Assembly: GCA_016875645.1 (NCBI GenBank)
Contig: VGPE01000006.1
Coordinates: forward strand, 1 to 28,128
Origin: Chloroflexota bacterium
GTDB lineage: Bacteria; Chloroflexota; Limnocylindria; Limnocylindrales; CSP1-4
Direction of reading: 5' to 3'
DNA: 28,128 nucleotides
A program made the translations under genes and the position numbers. This document shows positions 1 to 6,412 of this stretch, one piece after another (positions within the stretch are counted from its first letter, which is position 1; every line of letters starts with the position of its first letter). A model generated the notes under the pieces. It was not told where the DNA came from and ran no database searches. It worked only from the letters and a program-made list of their open reading frames with translations.

Positions 1-1
1 C

Positions 2-538
2 GGCCGACCCGATTGCCCGACCAAAGCGCCCCCGCCGCTCCCTGCCGGCCAGACGCGGACGGTCACCGTCGAGACCACGCAGGGCACCATCGTCCTCAGG
101 ATCGACGGCTCGCTCGGCCCCAACGCGGCCGGCAACTTCGTCGCTCTCGCGGAGTGCGGCTTCTACGACGGCGTGGTCTTCCACCGGCTCGTGCCGGGCT
201 TCGTCATCCAGGGCGGCGACCCGGACGGCAACGGAACGGGCGGCCCGGGCTACACCATCCAGGACCAGGAGGTCAAGGGCGAGTACAAGCGCGGCACGCT
301 CGCGATGGCGCGCACCAGCGCGCCCAACTCGCAGAACAGCCAGTTCTTCATCGTGCTCACCGACGATCCGGCCGGGCCGATCCTCGAGTCATACCGGACC
401 TACGCGATCTTCGGCGAGGTCAGCGACGGGATGGAGGTGGTGGACGCGATCGCCGCGATGCCCAACAGCGGCGACGCAACCGGCAACCAGGCGCTGGAGC
501 CGGTGCCGATGGCGAAGCTCACGGTTTCCTCGCCCTAG
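2..538 (+). CDS. Peptidyl-prolyl cis-trans isomerase, cyclophilin type (5' end outside window)
   Basis: Cyclophilins speed cis-trans isomerisation of X-Pro bonds and act as folding helpers. About 178 residues are visible and the reading frame is open to the left edge, so the N-terminus is missing. A Pro-rich stretch with one Cys (CPTKAPPPLPAGQ) precedes the domain, as in exported or lipid-anchored bacterial cyclophilins with a linker, but the signal sequence itself is not visible. The domain shows FHRLVPGFVIQGGD, which carries the catalytic Arg and the active-site Phe and Gln, then GTLAMA and NSQFFIVL. The end is complete. The gene sits 89 bases upstream of a second cyclophilin on the same strand, so the two may be co-expressed or an old duplication. 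Family assignment is secure; the extracytoplasmic location is inferred. Confidence 0.93.
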   Translation, partial: GRPDCPTKAPPPLPAGQTRTVTVETTQGTIVLRIDGSLGPNAAGNFVALAECGFYDGVVFHRLVPGFVIQGGDPDGNGTGGPGYTIQDQEVKGEYKRGTLAMARTSAPNSQNSQFFIVLTDDPAGPILESYRTYAIFGEVSDGMEVVDAIAAMPNSGDATGNQALEPVPMAKLTVSSP

Positions 539-627
539 ATGCCGTCGCGTGCAGGGATCCTGCCTCGCGGCAGCCTACCTGCTGGTACGTGGTCGAAGGG
601 CGGCACATTCCGCGAACAGGAGTTGAC

Positions 628-1089
628 ATGACCAGGGCAACCATCTCGACCGACAAGGGCGACATCGATGTCGACATCTTCACCGACGGCGCGCCCAAGG
701 CAGCGAAGAACTTCCTGGACCTCGCCCGCAAGGGCTTCTACAACGGGGTGATCTTCCACCGCGTCGTGCCGGGCTTCGTGGTGCAGGGTGGCGACCCCAC
801 CGGCACCGGCCGCGGAGGCCCGGGCTACCAGTTCGACGATGAGCCGTTCCAGGGCGACTATTACCGCGGCACCCTGGCCATGGCCAACGCCGGCCCGAAC
901 ACCAACGGCAGCCAGTTCTTCATCTGCCTCGCCGACCTTGTCGGGCGCCTGCCCAAGAACTACACGATCTTCGGGCAGGTGACCAAGGGCCTCGACGTGG
1001 TGGACGCGATCGCGGCGGGGCGGACCGGCGCCCAGGACCGGCCCGTCGAGCCGGTCAAGATGACCACGGTGACGGTCGCCGACGAGTAG
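628..1089 (+). CDS. Peptidyl-prolyl cis-trans isomerase, cyclophilin type, short cytosolic form
   Basis: This 153-residue protein is a single-domain cyclophilin, the usual length for the small bacterial enzymes, and has no signal peptide, so it probably works in the cytosol. The core motifs are FHRVVPGFVVQGGD at about residues 49-62 (catalytic Arg, then Phe and Gln of the pocket), GTLAMANAG and GSQFFI. The position matching Trp121 of human cyclophilin A is not Trp, as in many bacterial forms that bind cyclosporin poorly. The ATG is chosen because AGGAG lies 6 bases before it; the frame stays open upstream only through the preceding gene in another frame. Two hairpins at 1184-1222 lie downstream and may end the transcript. 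Confidence 0.95.
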   Translation: MTRATISTDKGDIDVDIFTDGAPKAAKNFLDLARKGFYNGVIFHRVVPGFVVQGGDPTGTGRGGPGYQFDDEPFQGDYYRGTLAMANAGPNTNGSQFFICLADLVGRLPKNYTIFGQVTKGLDVVDAIAAGRTGAQDRPVEPVKMTTVTVADE

Positions 1090-1183
1090 GCGACGCGAAT
1101 TGCGGCTGCGCCGCCAGCCGGCCGGCGCCGCAGCGGGCATTCGGCCCGCGGTCGCGATCCCCGCAGGCACGCGGCCGCGGCCG

Positions 1184-1222
1184 CCGCGCGCTTCGCGCGG
1201 GAAGCCCGTTCCTCACGGGCTT
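1184..1222 (+). terminator. Two adjacent hairpins after the cyclophilin pair
   Basis: CCGCGCG (1184-1190) pairs with CGCGCGG (1194-1200), and AAGCCCGT (1202-1209) pairs with ACGGGCTT (1215-1222) around the loop TCCTC. Both stems are perfect, but no U-tract follows. They could end the cyclophilin transcript or protect its 3' end. Orientation is not certain because the hairpins are symmetric. Confidence 0.4.
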
Positions 1223-1302
1223 GATCGCCAGGGTTCGGCGCCGCGCCGATCGGTCCGAGGCGCGTGCGGCTGCAATGCGCAGGCGGCGAACGTTAAGGAA
1301 TT

Positions 1303-1356
1303 TTCACGCGAAGTGTGAACAAATCCCTTGGCCCCGCACGGCTGAACGGGTACAGT
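1303..1356 (+). promoter_or_regulatory. Promoter of the orphan RNA gene, with an upstream dyad
   Basis: TTGGCC (1328-1333) and TACAGT (1351-1356) are separated by exactly 17 bases, a good sigma70-type arrangement, and predict a start near 1362. Just upstream is an unusually AT-rich patch for this genome (about 1291-1327), holding the dyad TTCAC (1303-1307) / GTGAA (1315-1319). The patch could be an UP-element or a repressor or activator site. A strong terminator about 150-185 bases downstream, with no protein gene between, supports a dedicated RNA promoter. Confidence 0.55.
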
Positions 1357-1361
1357 ACGGG

Positions 1362-1545
1362 CAGGCTGCTTGCAGCTCGAAAGCTGCCCCAGCTTCGAGG
1401 CCATGGGTAGGTAGGGTCAGGGTAGTCGGTGAAGCCGACGTGATAGATGCCCTTGAAGCGTGGCAGAAGACGGTCCGCTGAGGACCGAGCCTTCACCGGG
1501 ACAGCAACGGAGCGGCTCCTTCGGGAGCCGCTCCGGTCTTTTCGG
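1362..1545 (+). ncRNA. Orphan structured small RNA, about 180 nt, family unknown
   Basis: A predicted transcript runs from the promoter at 1328-1356 to the UUCG terminator at 1509-1545 and holds no convincing reading frame. Pairings that can be read directly are GCAGCT (1372-1377) with AGCTGC (1382-1387) around a CGAA loop, the long-range helix CGGTGAAG (1427-1434) with CTTCACCG (1491-1498), and inside it TGCC/GGCA (1448-1451 / 1462-1465) and GGTCC/GGACC (1472-1476 / 1482-1486). GTCGG/CCGAC (1425-1429 / 1435-1439) is an alternative to the long helix, so two exclusive folds are possible. A G-rich strand at 1405-1422 contains four G-tracts. The length is like 6S RNA, but the one-rod shape with paired ends is not evident. 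No SRP, tmRNA, RNase P or known riboswitch motif was recognised. The next plus-strand gene is about 1.5 kb away, so a leader role is unlikely. Confidence 0.5.
1509..1545 (+). terminator. Rho-independent terminator with UUCG tetraloop
   Basis: GGAGCGGCTCC (1509-1519) and GGAGCCGCTCC (1524-1534) form a perfect 11-bp stem closed by TTCG (1520-1523). GGTCTTTTC follows. This is the strongest terminator in the window and ends the small RNA gene. Confidence 0.85.
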
Positions 1546-1925
1546 CCGGGTCACCGCCCAAACCTGACGCGGCGTGACTCGCCCGTCTTGGCGCCCGTCT
1601 CAGCGCCCGTCTCAGCGCCCGATCAACGGGATTCGCATTGCATTCGGCACCGCCGCCCGGATCGCGGTGATCGGGGTCCCTACGACCGTCAACCAATGCG
1701 GCCCGGGGCGGCCCGGGGCGGCTCGAGGCGCCAACATTCGCAAAGGGATGCGAAGACACTGGCGGGCTGGGCGGTCGCGCCGGACCTCGATCGGGCACGC
1801 GTTGCCCTCAGCTGGCGACGAAGCCCACCCGCGGGACGCCCGGTGCCGAATGCGTTGCGAAATCCGGCGGTGGGACGTCGGCCGGCGGGTCGGAGCTCGG
1901 CCGGCGGTCGGAGCTCGGCCGGCGG
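1546..1925. other. Non-coding stretch with GC-rich short repeats
   Basis: About 380 bases lie between the RNA terminator and the stop codon of the next minus-strand gene. Frames are open here only because of high GC, and their translations are Arg/Pro/Gly-rich with no domain. The stretch holds a 12-base tandem repeat (1591-1621), two copies of GGCCCGGGGC (1700-1719) and an 18-base tandem repeat at its right end. No other signal was seen. Confidence 0.6.
1591..1621. repeat. 12-base tandem repeat, 2.6 copies
   Basis: GCGCCCGTCTCA occurs at 1591-1602 and 1603-1614, followed by the partial copy GCGCCCG at 1615-1621. A diverged partial unit (GCCCGTCTTG) lies just upstream at 1581-1590. Confidence 0.85.
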
Positions 1926-1941
1926 TCACGCCTCGGCCGGC
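1888..1941. repeat. 18-base tandem repeat overlapping a gene end
   Basis: GGTCGGAGCTCGGCCGGC is present twice without change (1888-1905 and 1906-1923), followed by a diverged third copy at 1924-1941. The third copy contains the stop codon and last codons of the minus-strand reductase gene, so the array grew out of, or into, its coding end. Confidence 0.85.
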
Positions 1942-2414
1942 CCTGCCGCGTCGGCCGACTGGAGCGGCTCGATGCGGTAGTAGCGCCCGACCGCCCGGAT
2001 ATGCCGCCTGGCCAGCCAGTACAGGACGTTGCCGGGGAAGACGTCCTGGCGCCACGTCACGCCGATGGCCCGGTCACGCTCCGGCCCCGGCGCCAGCAGG
2101 ACCGGCCGAATCTCGAACGGCGGCCCGGGCCGGATGGTGAGCGTGGCGGCGCCGGCAGCGTCCAGGTTCCGGGTCCAGCTGACCTCGCCATTGGGGTGGC
2201 CCAGGTACCAGCGGCCGCCGGCCCGGAGCAGTCCCAGCAGCACCGGCCGCGGCCGACCCGTCCGGCGGCCGGGAACCTCGAGGTCCACGACGTTGCCGAG
2301 GCCGAAGCGCCGAACCCACCAGCGCACGGGCCGCCCGAGACGGGTGATGACCCAGTAGGTGGCGCGAAAGACGTGATCCCAGAAAGGGGAGAGCGCCCGC
2401 GCGTGTGCCTTCAT
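1926..2414 (-). CDS. Deazaflavin (F420)-dependent nitroreductase-family protein, Ddn type
   Basis: Proteins of this family bind coenzyme F420 and move hydride to quinones, nitro compounds or other small molecules. The 162-residue length fits. The family signature is present in the first half: a T/S-GR-x-R segment as PGRRTGRPRPV at about 49-59, a hydrophobic strand (LLGLLRAGGRWYLG), then GEVSWTRNLDAAG, which matches the usual PxWxxNLxAxP region, and a C-terminal FPGNVLYWLARR helix. The N-terminal RATYWVITRLGRP helix is also typical. The ATG overlaps the stop of the upstream YdeI-like gene (ATGA), so the two are translationally coupled. Substrate cannot be told from sequence. A second member lies at 14883-15383. 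Confidence 0.85.
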   Translation of the reverse strand: MKAHARALSPFWDHVFRATYWVITRLGRPVRWWVRRFGLGNVVDLEVPGRRTGRPRPVLLGLLRAGGRWYLGHPNGEVSWTRNLDAAGAATLTIRPGPPFEIRPVLLAPGPERDRAIGVTWRQDVFPGNVLYWLARRHIRAVGRYYRIEPLQSADAAGPAEA

Positions 2415-3001
2415 TGCGACCCGCCGCCGACGACCGACGCATTGCGCGCCGCCGCCTCAGCGATTGCGTCCGCGCGTCGCTGGCGTGTTTCCGGCCGCTT
2501 GGCAAGCGCGATGTACTCGAGCGACATCCGGCGCACCGACACGGTGAAGCCGTTCCAGTGGTCGCGCGCATGTGGTCGAGCGTCGAGCGAAGCGATCAAC
2601 TCCGGCGGCTCCTCCAGCCGGGCGGCGGAATCGAAGACCGTCCAACTGCCGTCGGCTTTGGCGCGCTCGACCGCGGCGATGCCGGACGGTGCCATCCGGC
2701 CTGCCGCCAGCAATCGCTCCACGCGCCCTTTGTTCGACGTGGCCCAGGGACTGCCGCGGCGCCGCGGAGCGAAGTAGAGCTTGCCTCGGTTTGCGTCCAC
2801 GGTGCCCCCCTGCCCGTCGACCCAGCCGAAGCAGAACGCCTCCTCAATGGCCGGCTCGTACTCGAGTCGCGGCCGCCCGGTCGACGACCGCCAGGTGGCC
2901 ACCCAGACGCCACCCGAGGTCGCATGGTTCGCCTCGAGCCAGGCGCGCCACTCGTCGCGGCCATCGAACTGGATCTGGGGCGCGGCGTCCAGCGTGCTCA
3001 T
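2411..3001 (-). CDS. YdeI/OmdA (OmpD-associated) family protein
   Basis: This 196-residue protein has the two parts typical of the YdeI/OmdA family. The N-terminal half contains EEAFCFGWVDGQ at about 52-63 (family form EALCFGWIDG) and LYFAPRRRGSPW. The C-terminal OmdA segment covers about 130-185 (PPELIASLDA, then WNGFTVSVRRMSLEYI). Members have been linked to bacteriocin or peptide tolerance in enteric bacteria, but no biochemical activity is established. It is cytosolic, with no signal peptide. The start is supported by TAGCGT 8 bases upstream with no ribosome site, as in a leaderless gene. It is the first gene of a two-gene unit with the Ddn-type reductase and is divergent from the carotenoid gene, with about 45 bases between them. 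Confidence 0.85.
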   Translation of the reverse strand: MSTLDAAPQIQFDGRDEWRAWLEANHATSGGVWVATWRSSTGRPRLEYEPAIEEAFCFGWVDGQGGTVDANRGKLYFAPRRRGSPWATSNKGRVERLLAAGRMAPSGIAAVERAKADGSWTVFDSAARLEEPPELIASLDARPHARDHWNGFTVSVRRMSLEYIALAKRPETRQRRADAIAEAAARNASVVGGGSQ

Positions 3002-3045
3002 GCGTTCGGACGCTACCAGCCCGCGGCATGAGACGATCGAGGCCG

Positions 3046-3855
3046 ATGGATCGCGGTCGCGCGCTGCTCCTCGTCGCCACCGCCCTGCTCGCCGTGTTCG
3101 TCTACGAGGGCGTCCTGCGGCCGCTCGTGTCGCCGCTCGTTCGGCTGCCGTCGATCCCCGGCGGCCTGCCGGTCATGACGGCCGTGCTCACGGCCTTCAG
3201 CCTGACCCATGCGACCTACACGCTGGGCTGGCGCAATGCGGCAGCGTTCTTCGCGATCACCGCGGTCGTGTCGTGGGCCTTCGAGCAGGTCGGCGTCGAG
3301 ACCGGGGCCGTCTACGGCAATTACCAGTACACGGACGTGCTCGGCGCGAAGCTCGGTCACGTGCCGATCCAGATCCCGATGGCGTGGTTCATGATGATCT
3401 ACCCGTCCTACGTGATCACGAACCTCATCGCGGACAGCCGGGCCGTCGGCACGCGGGGCGGAATCGGGCGGGTAGTGCTCCTCGCGGGCCTCGGCGCCCT
3501 CGTGATGACGGCCTGGGACCTGGTCGTCGATCCCATCCTGTCGGGCCCGGACGTCCGGGCCTGGATCTGGGAGGACGGCGGGCCATACTTCGGGATCCCC
3601 GTCCAGAACTTCGCCGGCTGGATCGCGACCACGTTCACGGTTTATCTCGCCTATCGCCTCTTCGAGCGGGGCGGACGATCTCGGGCGTTCGGCGCGGCGA
3701 CACGGCCCGTCGCGGCCATGGCCGTGGCGGCATATGCCGCGATGCTCGTCGCGAACCTGCAGGTCAGCGCGGCGCCCGAGGCCCTGGTTGTGATCGGCCC
3801 GCTTGTGATGGGCATCCCGATCGCGGCCGCGACCGTCCGGCTGGTGAGCGACTGA
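3046..3855 (+). CDS. Carotenoid biosynthesis protein, CruF family (carotenoid 1',2'-hydratase-like)
   Basis: CruF-family proteins are membrane enzymes that add water to the psi end of carotenes such as gamma-carotene or bacterioruberin precursors. The 269-residue product has about seven hydrophobic segments, starting with LLLVATALLAVFVYEGVLRPL. It carries the family core GAVYGNYQYTD at about 87-97 and VPIQIPMAWFMMIYPSYV at about 106-123, then TAWDLVVDPI with conserved Asp residues and PYFGIPVQNFAGW. The ATG at 3046 is chosen because the hydrophobic segment begins soon after it; ATG 3028 is equally in frame and possible. No other carotenoid gene lies in the window, so the substrate is unknown. 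The family call is firm and the reaction is inferred. Confidence 0.85.
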   Translation: MDRGRALLLVATALLAVFVYEGVLRPLVSPLVRLPSIPGGLPVMTAVLTAFSLTHATYTLGWRNAAAFFAITAVVSWAFEQVGVETGAVYGNYQYTDVLGAKLGHVPIQIPMAWFMMIYPSYVITNLIADSRAVGTRGGIGRVVLLAGLGALVMTAWDLVVDPILSGPDVRAWIWEDGGPYFGIPVQNFAGWIATTFTVYLAYRLFERGGRSRAFGAATRPVAAMAVAAYAAMLVANLQVSAAPEALVVIGPLVMGIPIAAATVRLVSD

Positions 3856-4196
3856 TCGGTCGTGCGCTCGGCCGGCACGCGTTCCGTCCCCGTTGGGCTC
3901 TCCGGACGACTCGGTCGCCGGTTCGCCCACCGTTGAAGCCGCCCGACGACTCGATCGCGCCCACGCACCACAGCTGACACGCCGTGACGACCCGGGCCAC
4001 GGCCCGTCGTCCGTAGCGGTCACCGGTGACGCCCGCGGCGACGGGCCTACCCTCGAGGAAGGAGCACCGGCAGGTCCCTGACCCGTGTCCAGTCGTTCGC
4101 GATCTCGCGCGGCGGGTTCGGGACCGGCGAGGGCCTGAGCCTCGAGGCGCCGTTCGGCCATGACCGCGCCGACGGCCGTTTGAGGGCGCGGGCCGG
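3856..4196. other. Intergenic stretch without recognisable gene
   Basis: About 340 bases lie between the carotenoid gene and the tRNA promoter. Open frames on both strands give Arg/Pro/Gly-rich translations with no domain and no ribosome site that fits one. No terminator with a U-tract was seen. Confidence 0.5.
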
Positions 4197-4202
4197 TATG
4201 AT
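4197..4202 (+). promoter_or_regulatory. -10 box of the tRNA-Arg gene
   Basis: TATGAT lies 10 bases before the tRNA 5' end, a near-consensus -10. The -35 is weak (GCCGTT at 4175-4180 with a 16-base spacer is the best choice). Confidence 0.5.
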
Positions 4203-4212
4203 CCCGGTTCGC

Positions 4213-4285
4213 GCGCCTGTAGCTCAGTGGATAGAGCGTCGGCCTCCGGAGCCGAAGGTCGCAGGTTCGAATCCTGTCGGGCGCG
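4213..4285 (+). tRNA. tRNA-Arg, anticodon CCG
   Basis: A full 73-nt cloverleaf can be drawn. The acceptor stem is GCGCCTG (4213-4219) with CGGGCGC (4278-4284), one G-U pair. The D arm is GCTC/GAGC. The anticodon stem TCGGC/GCCGA holds the loop CTCCGGA with anticodon CCG at 4246-4248, which reads the Arg codon CGG. The variable loop is AGGTC and the T arm is GCAGG-TTCGAAT-CCTGT. The discriminator base is G and CCA is not encoded. The antisense strand is the 3' end of a recombinase remnant, which marks the gene as a likely integration site. Confidence 0.95.
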
Positions 4286-4650
4286 CTCTAACAACCTTGG
4301 TGGGCAGCGCAAGCGCCAGCCCGTGTGCGTAGGCCGACGGCGTGAGTCTCACCGACACGATCTCCCTCCCTTTCACGACGATCTGGTCGTAGATGGCGTG
4401 GAGCACGTCGGCCTTCGCCTCGGGGACGTCGGTCTCCGTCCACGTCGCTGACAACGCGCGGAGCCACTCGATCGCACGCTCCGCGGCGACCCGCTCGCTC
4501 GTGGTGCGCTCCACGTCGTCCTTCGCTTCGCGCAGCCCGCGCAGACGCTCGAGATAGACGGCGTCCTCAAGCCGGCCGGCGGCGTGCTCCATCGCGCTGC
4601 TCCTCCGGGTCATCGGGACAGGCCAGTAGCGGTCCGCCAATTCGGCCTTG
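4224..4650 (-). pseudogene. C-terminal remnant of a large serine recombinase, ending inside tRNA-Arg
   Basis: On the minus strand about 120 codons resemble the C-terminal part of large serine recombinases found in Chloroflexota and actinomycete elements: a helical stretch (RLEDAVYLERLRGLREAKDD), WLRALSATWTETDVPEAKAD, then a strand segment IYDQIVVKGREIVSVRLTP and YAHGLALALP. The last codons (ARPTGFEPATF and on) are simply the tRNA read backwards, a pattern seen when such a gene abuts its tRNA attachment site. The catalytic N-terminal resolvase domain and the zinc-ribbon region are absent; beyond about 4650 the frame becomes unrelated sequence. It is therefore a fragment without activity. The assignment rests on recalled family resemblance. 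Confidence 0.55.
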
Positions 4651-4725
4651 CATCGTCGCGACGACAGCGTGATGGATGTCCGCCGCGACGCGAAATGCGC
4701 GTCGGCCACCGAAAGGACGAGCGAG

Positions 4726-5064
4726 ATGGCAGACCTGCGGAAGTGCATCGGGTCGGCAAAGTTCGGGATCGAGGCGCACGAGGCACCCGCCGCCGACTTC
4801 CCGGTCCAGCCCAGCCAGAAGGACGGGCTCGGGCGGATGTGCAAGGTCCACTGGAACGCGTACACGGCGGGTCTCGCCCGGGACGCCAAGATCGGGAAGG
4901 CGGCCGACGCGGCGAACGCGGCCCGGGCGGCGACGGGCATCGAGGTGATCTCCCGCAGCGACGACGGCTTCGAGGGGGTCATCCGGCCCGGGCCGACCAA
5001 GGCGAAGCGCGGCGGCCGCAAGGCGGCCGTCCCGGCAGCGGGGGCGCAGGGCGACGCCGGGTAG
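4726..5064 (+). CDS. Small Cys/His protein, possibly an endonuclease VII-like zinc finger
   Basis: The product has 112 residues and begins at an ATG preceded by AAGGA 8 bases upstream. The N-terminal half shows one Cys near residue 6 (DLRKCIGSAKF), then ADFPVQPSQKDGLGRMCKVHW at about 26-46. The pattern F-x(5)-S-x-KDGL-x(2)-xC-x(2)-H resembles the short zinc-binding module KDGLxxxCKxC of phage endonuclease VII-type and HNH-like proteins, but the first pair is not a clear CxxC and the fourth ligand is uncertain. The C-terminal half is Ala-rich and ends in a basic tail (AKRGGRKAA), which suggests nucleic-acid binding. It has its own terminator and sits beside the recombinase remnant, so it may be cargo of the same element. 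Function is unknown. Confidence 0.7.
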   Translation: MADLRKCIGSAKFGIEAHEAPAADFPVQPSQKDGLGRMCKVHWNAYTAGLARDAKIGKAADAANAARAATGIEVISRSDDGFEGVIRPGPTKAKRGGRKAAVPAAGAQGDAG

Positions 5065-5509
5065 AGCCGCCCCAACTCCAGCCTCGGGCCCCGGGCGCCA
5101 GCCCGGGGCCCTTCTCCGTTCGGTCGCGTCGATGGCCACGCCGGTGGTCACCGCGCCACGTGGGCCAGCGTGGGCGCCCACGGGCGAACCTCGTCGGATC
5201 GGTGATCGGCAGCCGGGATAATTCGCAAAACCCGGCCGTGCGCACACAGTCGCCGGGCGCGATCCGGGCATCGGCGTCGGCTGGCGCCAGGCGTGTCCGG
5301 TAGACGGTGGCACCTTGAACGGCGCCGACCGCCCACGAGGCGTCTGGCAGGTCACGGAACACGGCGGCTCGCGAGGCGCGCGCCAGCTCGCGCAGCTCAG
5401 TCTCCAGGCTCGCGTTGAGCAGGGCCACGATCTCGGCTTCGTCGAGATCTGCAAGCGCCCGCGGATCGCATTCATGAACTACGTCCCCCGGACCGCCCGG
5501 CCCGGTCAA
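4979..5509 (-). pseudogene. Doubtful ORF, coding-like only in its first 105 codons
   Basis: Directly after the DppC-type gene on the same strand, a frame starting at TTG (5509) gives a helix-like stretch (DEAEIVALLNASLETELREL) and then ATVYRTRLAPADADARIAPG, which look like real protein down to about 5192. Beyond that the frame turns Arg/Pro/Gly-rich, runs through the terminator hairpin and overlaps the small plus-strand gene, so the true 3' end seems to have been lost at the edge of the inserted segment. No family was recognised. No good ribosome site is seen at the TTG. It could also be a chance reading frame. Confidence 0.3.
5086..5115 (+). terminator. Terminator after the small Cys/His gene
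   Basis: GGGCCCCGGG (5086-5095) and CCCGGGGCCC (5102-5111) form a perfect 10-bp stem with loop CGCCAG, followed by TTCT. The position 21 bases after the stop codon fits a terminator for 4726-5064. Confidence 0.7.
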
Positions 5510-5522
5510 TCGGACCGCCGCT

Positions 5523-6398
5523 TCAGCCGTGGGGGTCCAGGGCGTCGCGGAGGCCGTCGCCGACGAGGTTGACCCCAAGCACGGTAATGAAGATCGCGAT
5601 GCCGGGCGGCAGCCAGTACCAGGGGTAATCTCGCAGGATGAAGAGCTGCTGGGCGTCGTAAAGCATGTTGCCCCACGAGCTCGTGGGCGGCTTGACGCCG
5701 ATGCCGAGATACGACAGCGCGGCCTCCGTGAGCAGCGCACCCGCCACCGTGAACGTACCGGTGACGGTGAGCGGAGCGAGGGCGTGCCAGATGAGGTGGC
5801 GCCGGATGATCCATCCGTTGCGTGCGCCCAGGGCCCGCGCCGCGACCACGAAGTCCTGTTCCCGCAGCGAGAGCACGACCGCGCGCACGATGCGGGCCGC
5901 CTCGGTCCAGCCGAAGAGCCCGATCACCAGGACGACGATCTCCAGGCCGGTGCCGACGATTCCAACGACGATCGCGATCGCGATCAGCGACGGGATGGCG
6001 AGCACGGCGTCCGTCGTACGCATGATCAGCGTGTCGATCCAGCCGCCGGAGATGCCGGCGATCAGCCCAAGGATCAGGCCAATGAGCGTCGCCACGAAGG
6101 CGGCCGCGATGCCCACCGAGAGGGATACCCGCCCCGCGAACAGGAGCCGAGCCCACAGGTCGCGGCCAAGGCGGTCTGCGCCCAGCAGGAACTCGGCATT
6201 TGGCGGCGTGTACTGGAGCTTGGTATTCGTGGCGTTCGGATCGTGCCAGGAGAGCAGCGGCGCCGCGATCGCTGCCACGCCGACGATCAGCAGCACACCC
6301 ATCCCGACAAGGGCACCGCGATGCTGCATGAAGCGGCGCAGGGGATGCTGCGCGCCGATCTTGAGGTGGTGCAGCCGATCAGCCCGGCGCAGGGTCAT
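5523..6398 (-). CDS. ABC transporter permease, DppC/OppC type
   Basis: This 291-residue inner-membrane protein is one of the two channel subunits of a dipeptide/oligopeptide or nickel-type ABC importer. It shows the N-terminal anchor helix, the periplasmic motif FLLGADRLGRDLWARLLFAG at about 70-89 (family HPLGTDxLGRDxxSRxLxG), five further hydrophobic segments, and the EAA coupling loop FVVAARALGARNGWIIRRHL at about 179-198. It ends with a typical VNLVGDGLRDALDP. The ATG at 6398 follows GCAGGGG and is preferred over an in-frame start 69 bases upstream that lies inside the neighbour. The usual partners (DppB permease, two ATPases, binding protein) are not next to it. The upstream neighbour is a SUKH-family gene 14 bases away. 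Either the operon is broken here or the partners are elsewhere. Confidence 0.93.
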   Translation of the reverse strand: MTLRRADRLHHLKIGAQHPLRRFMQHRGALVGMGVLLIVGVAAIAAPLLSWHDPNATNTKLQYTPPNAEFLLGADRLGRDLWARLLFAGRVSLSVGIAAAFVATLIGLILGLIAGISGGWIDTLIMRTTDAVLAIPSLIAIAIVVGIVGTGLEIVVLVIGLFGWTEAARIVRAVVLSLREQDFVVAARALGARNGWIIRRHLIWHALAPLTVTGTFTVAGALLTEAALSYLGIGVKPPTSSWGNMLYDAQQLFILRDYPWYWLPPGIAIFITVLGVNLVGDGLRDALDPHG

Positions 6399-6412
6399 CG
6401 CGCCCCTGCCGC

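Noticed and set aside
13..1089. A 358-codon frame spanning both cyclophilins
   Set aside because: Its first part is an Arg/Gly/Pro-rich shadow of the first cyclophilin in another frame; only the part from 628 is real.
1362..1545. Identification of the RNA as 6S, SRP, tmRNA or RNase P RNA
   Set aside because: Length alone fits 6S; conserved motifs of the others are missing, and paired ends expected of 6S are not seen. Left as unknown.
1591..1941. Possible CRISPR array
   Set aside because: Repeats are directly adjacent with no spacers and too short.
3013..4161. Long minus-strand frame opposite the carotenoid gene
   Set aside because: Its translation is His/Arg/Asp-rich without hydrophobic pattern, and it is the antisense shadow of the membrane protein.
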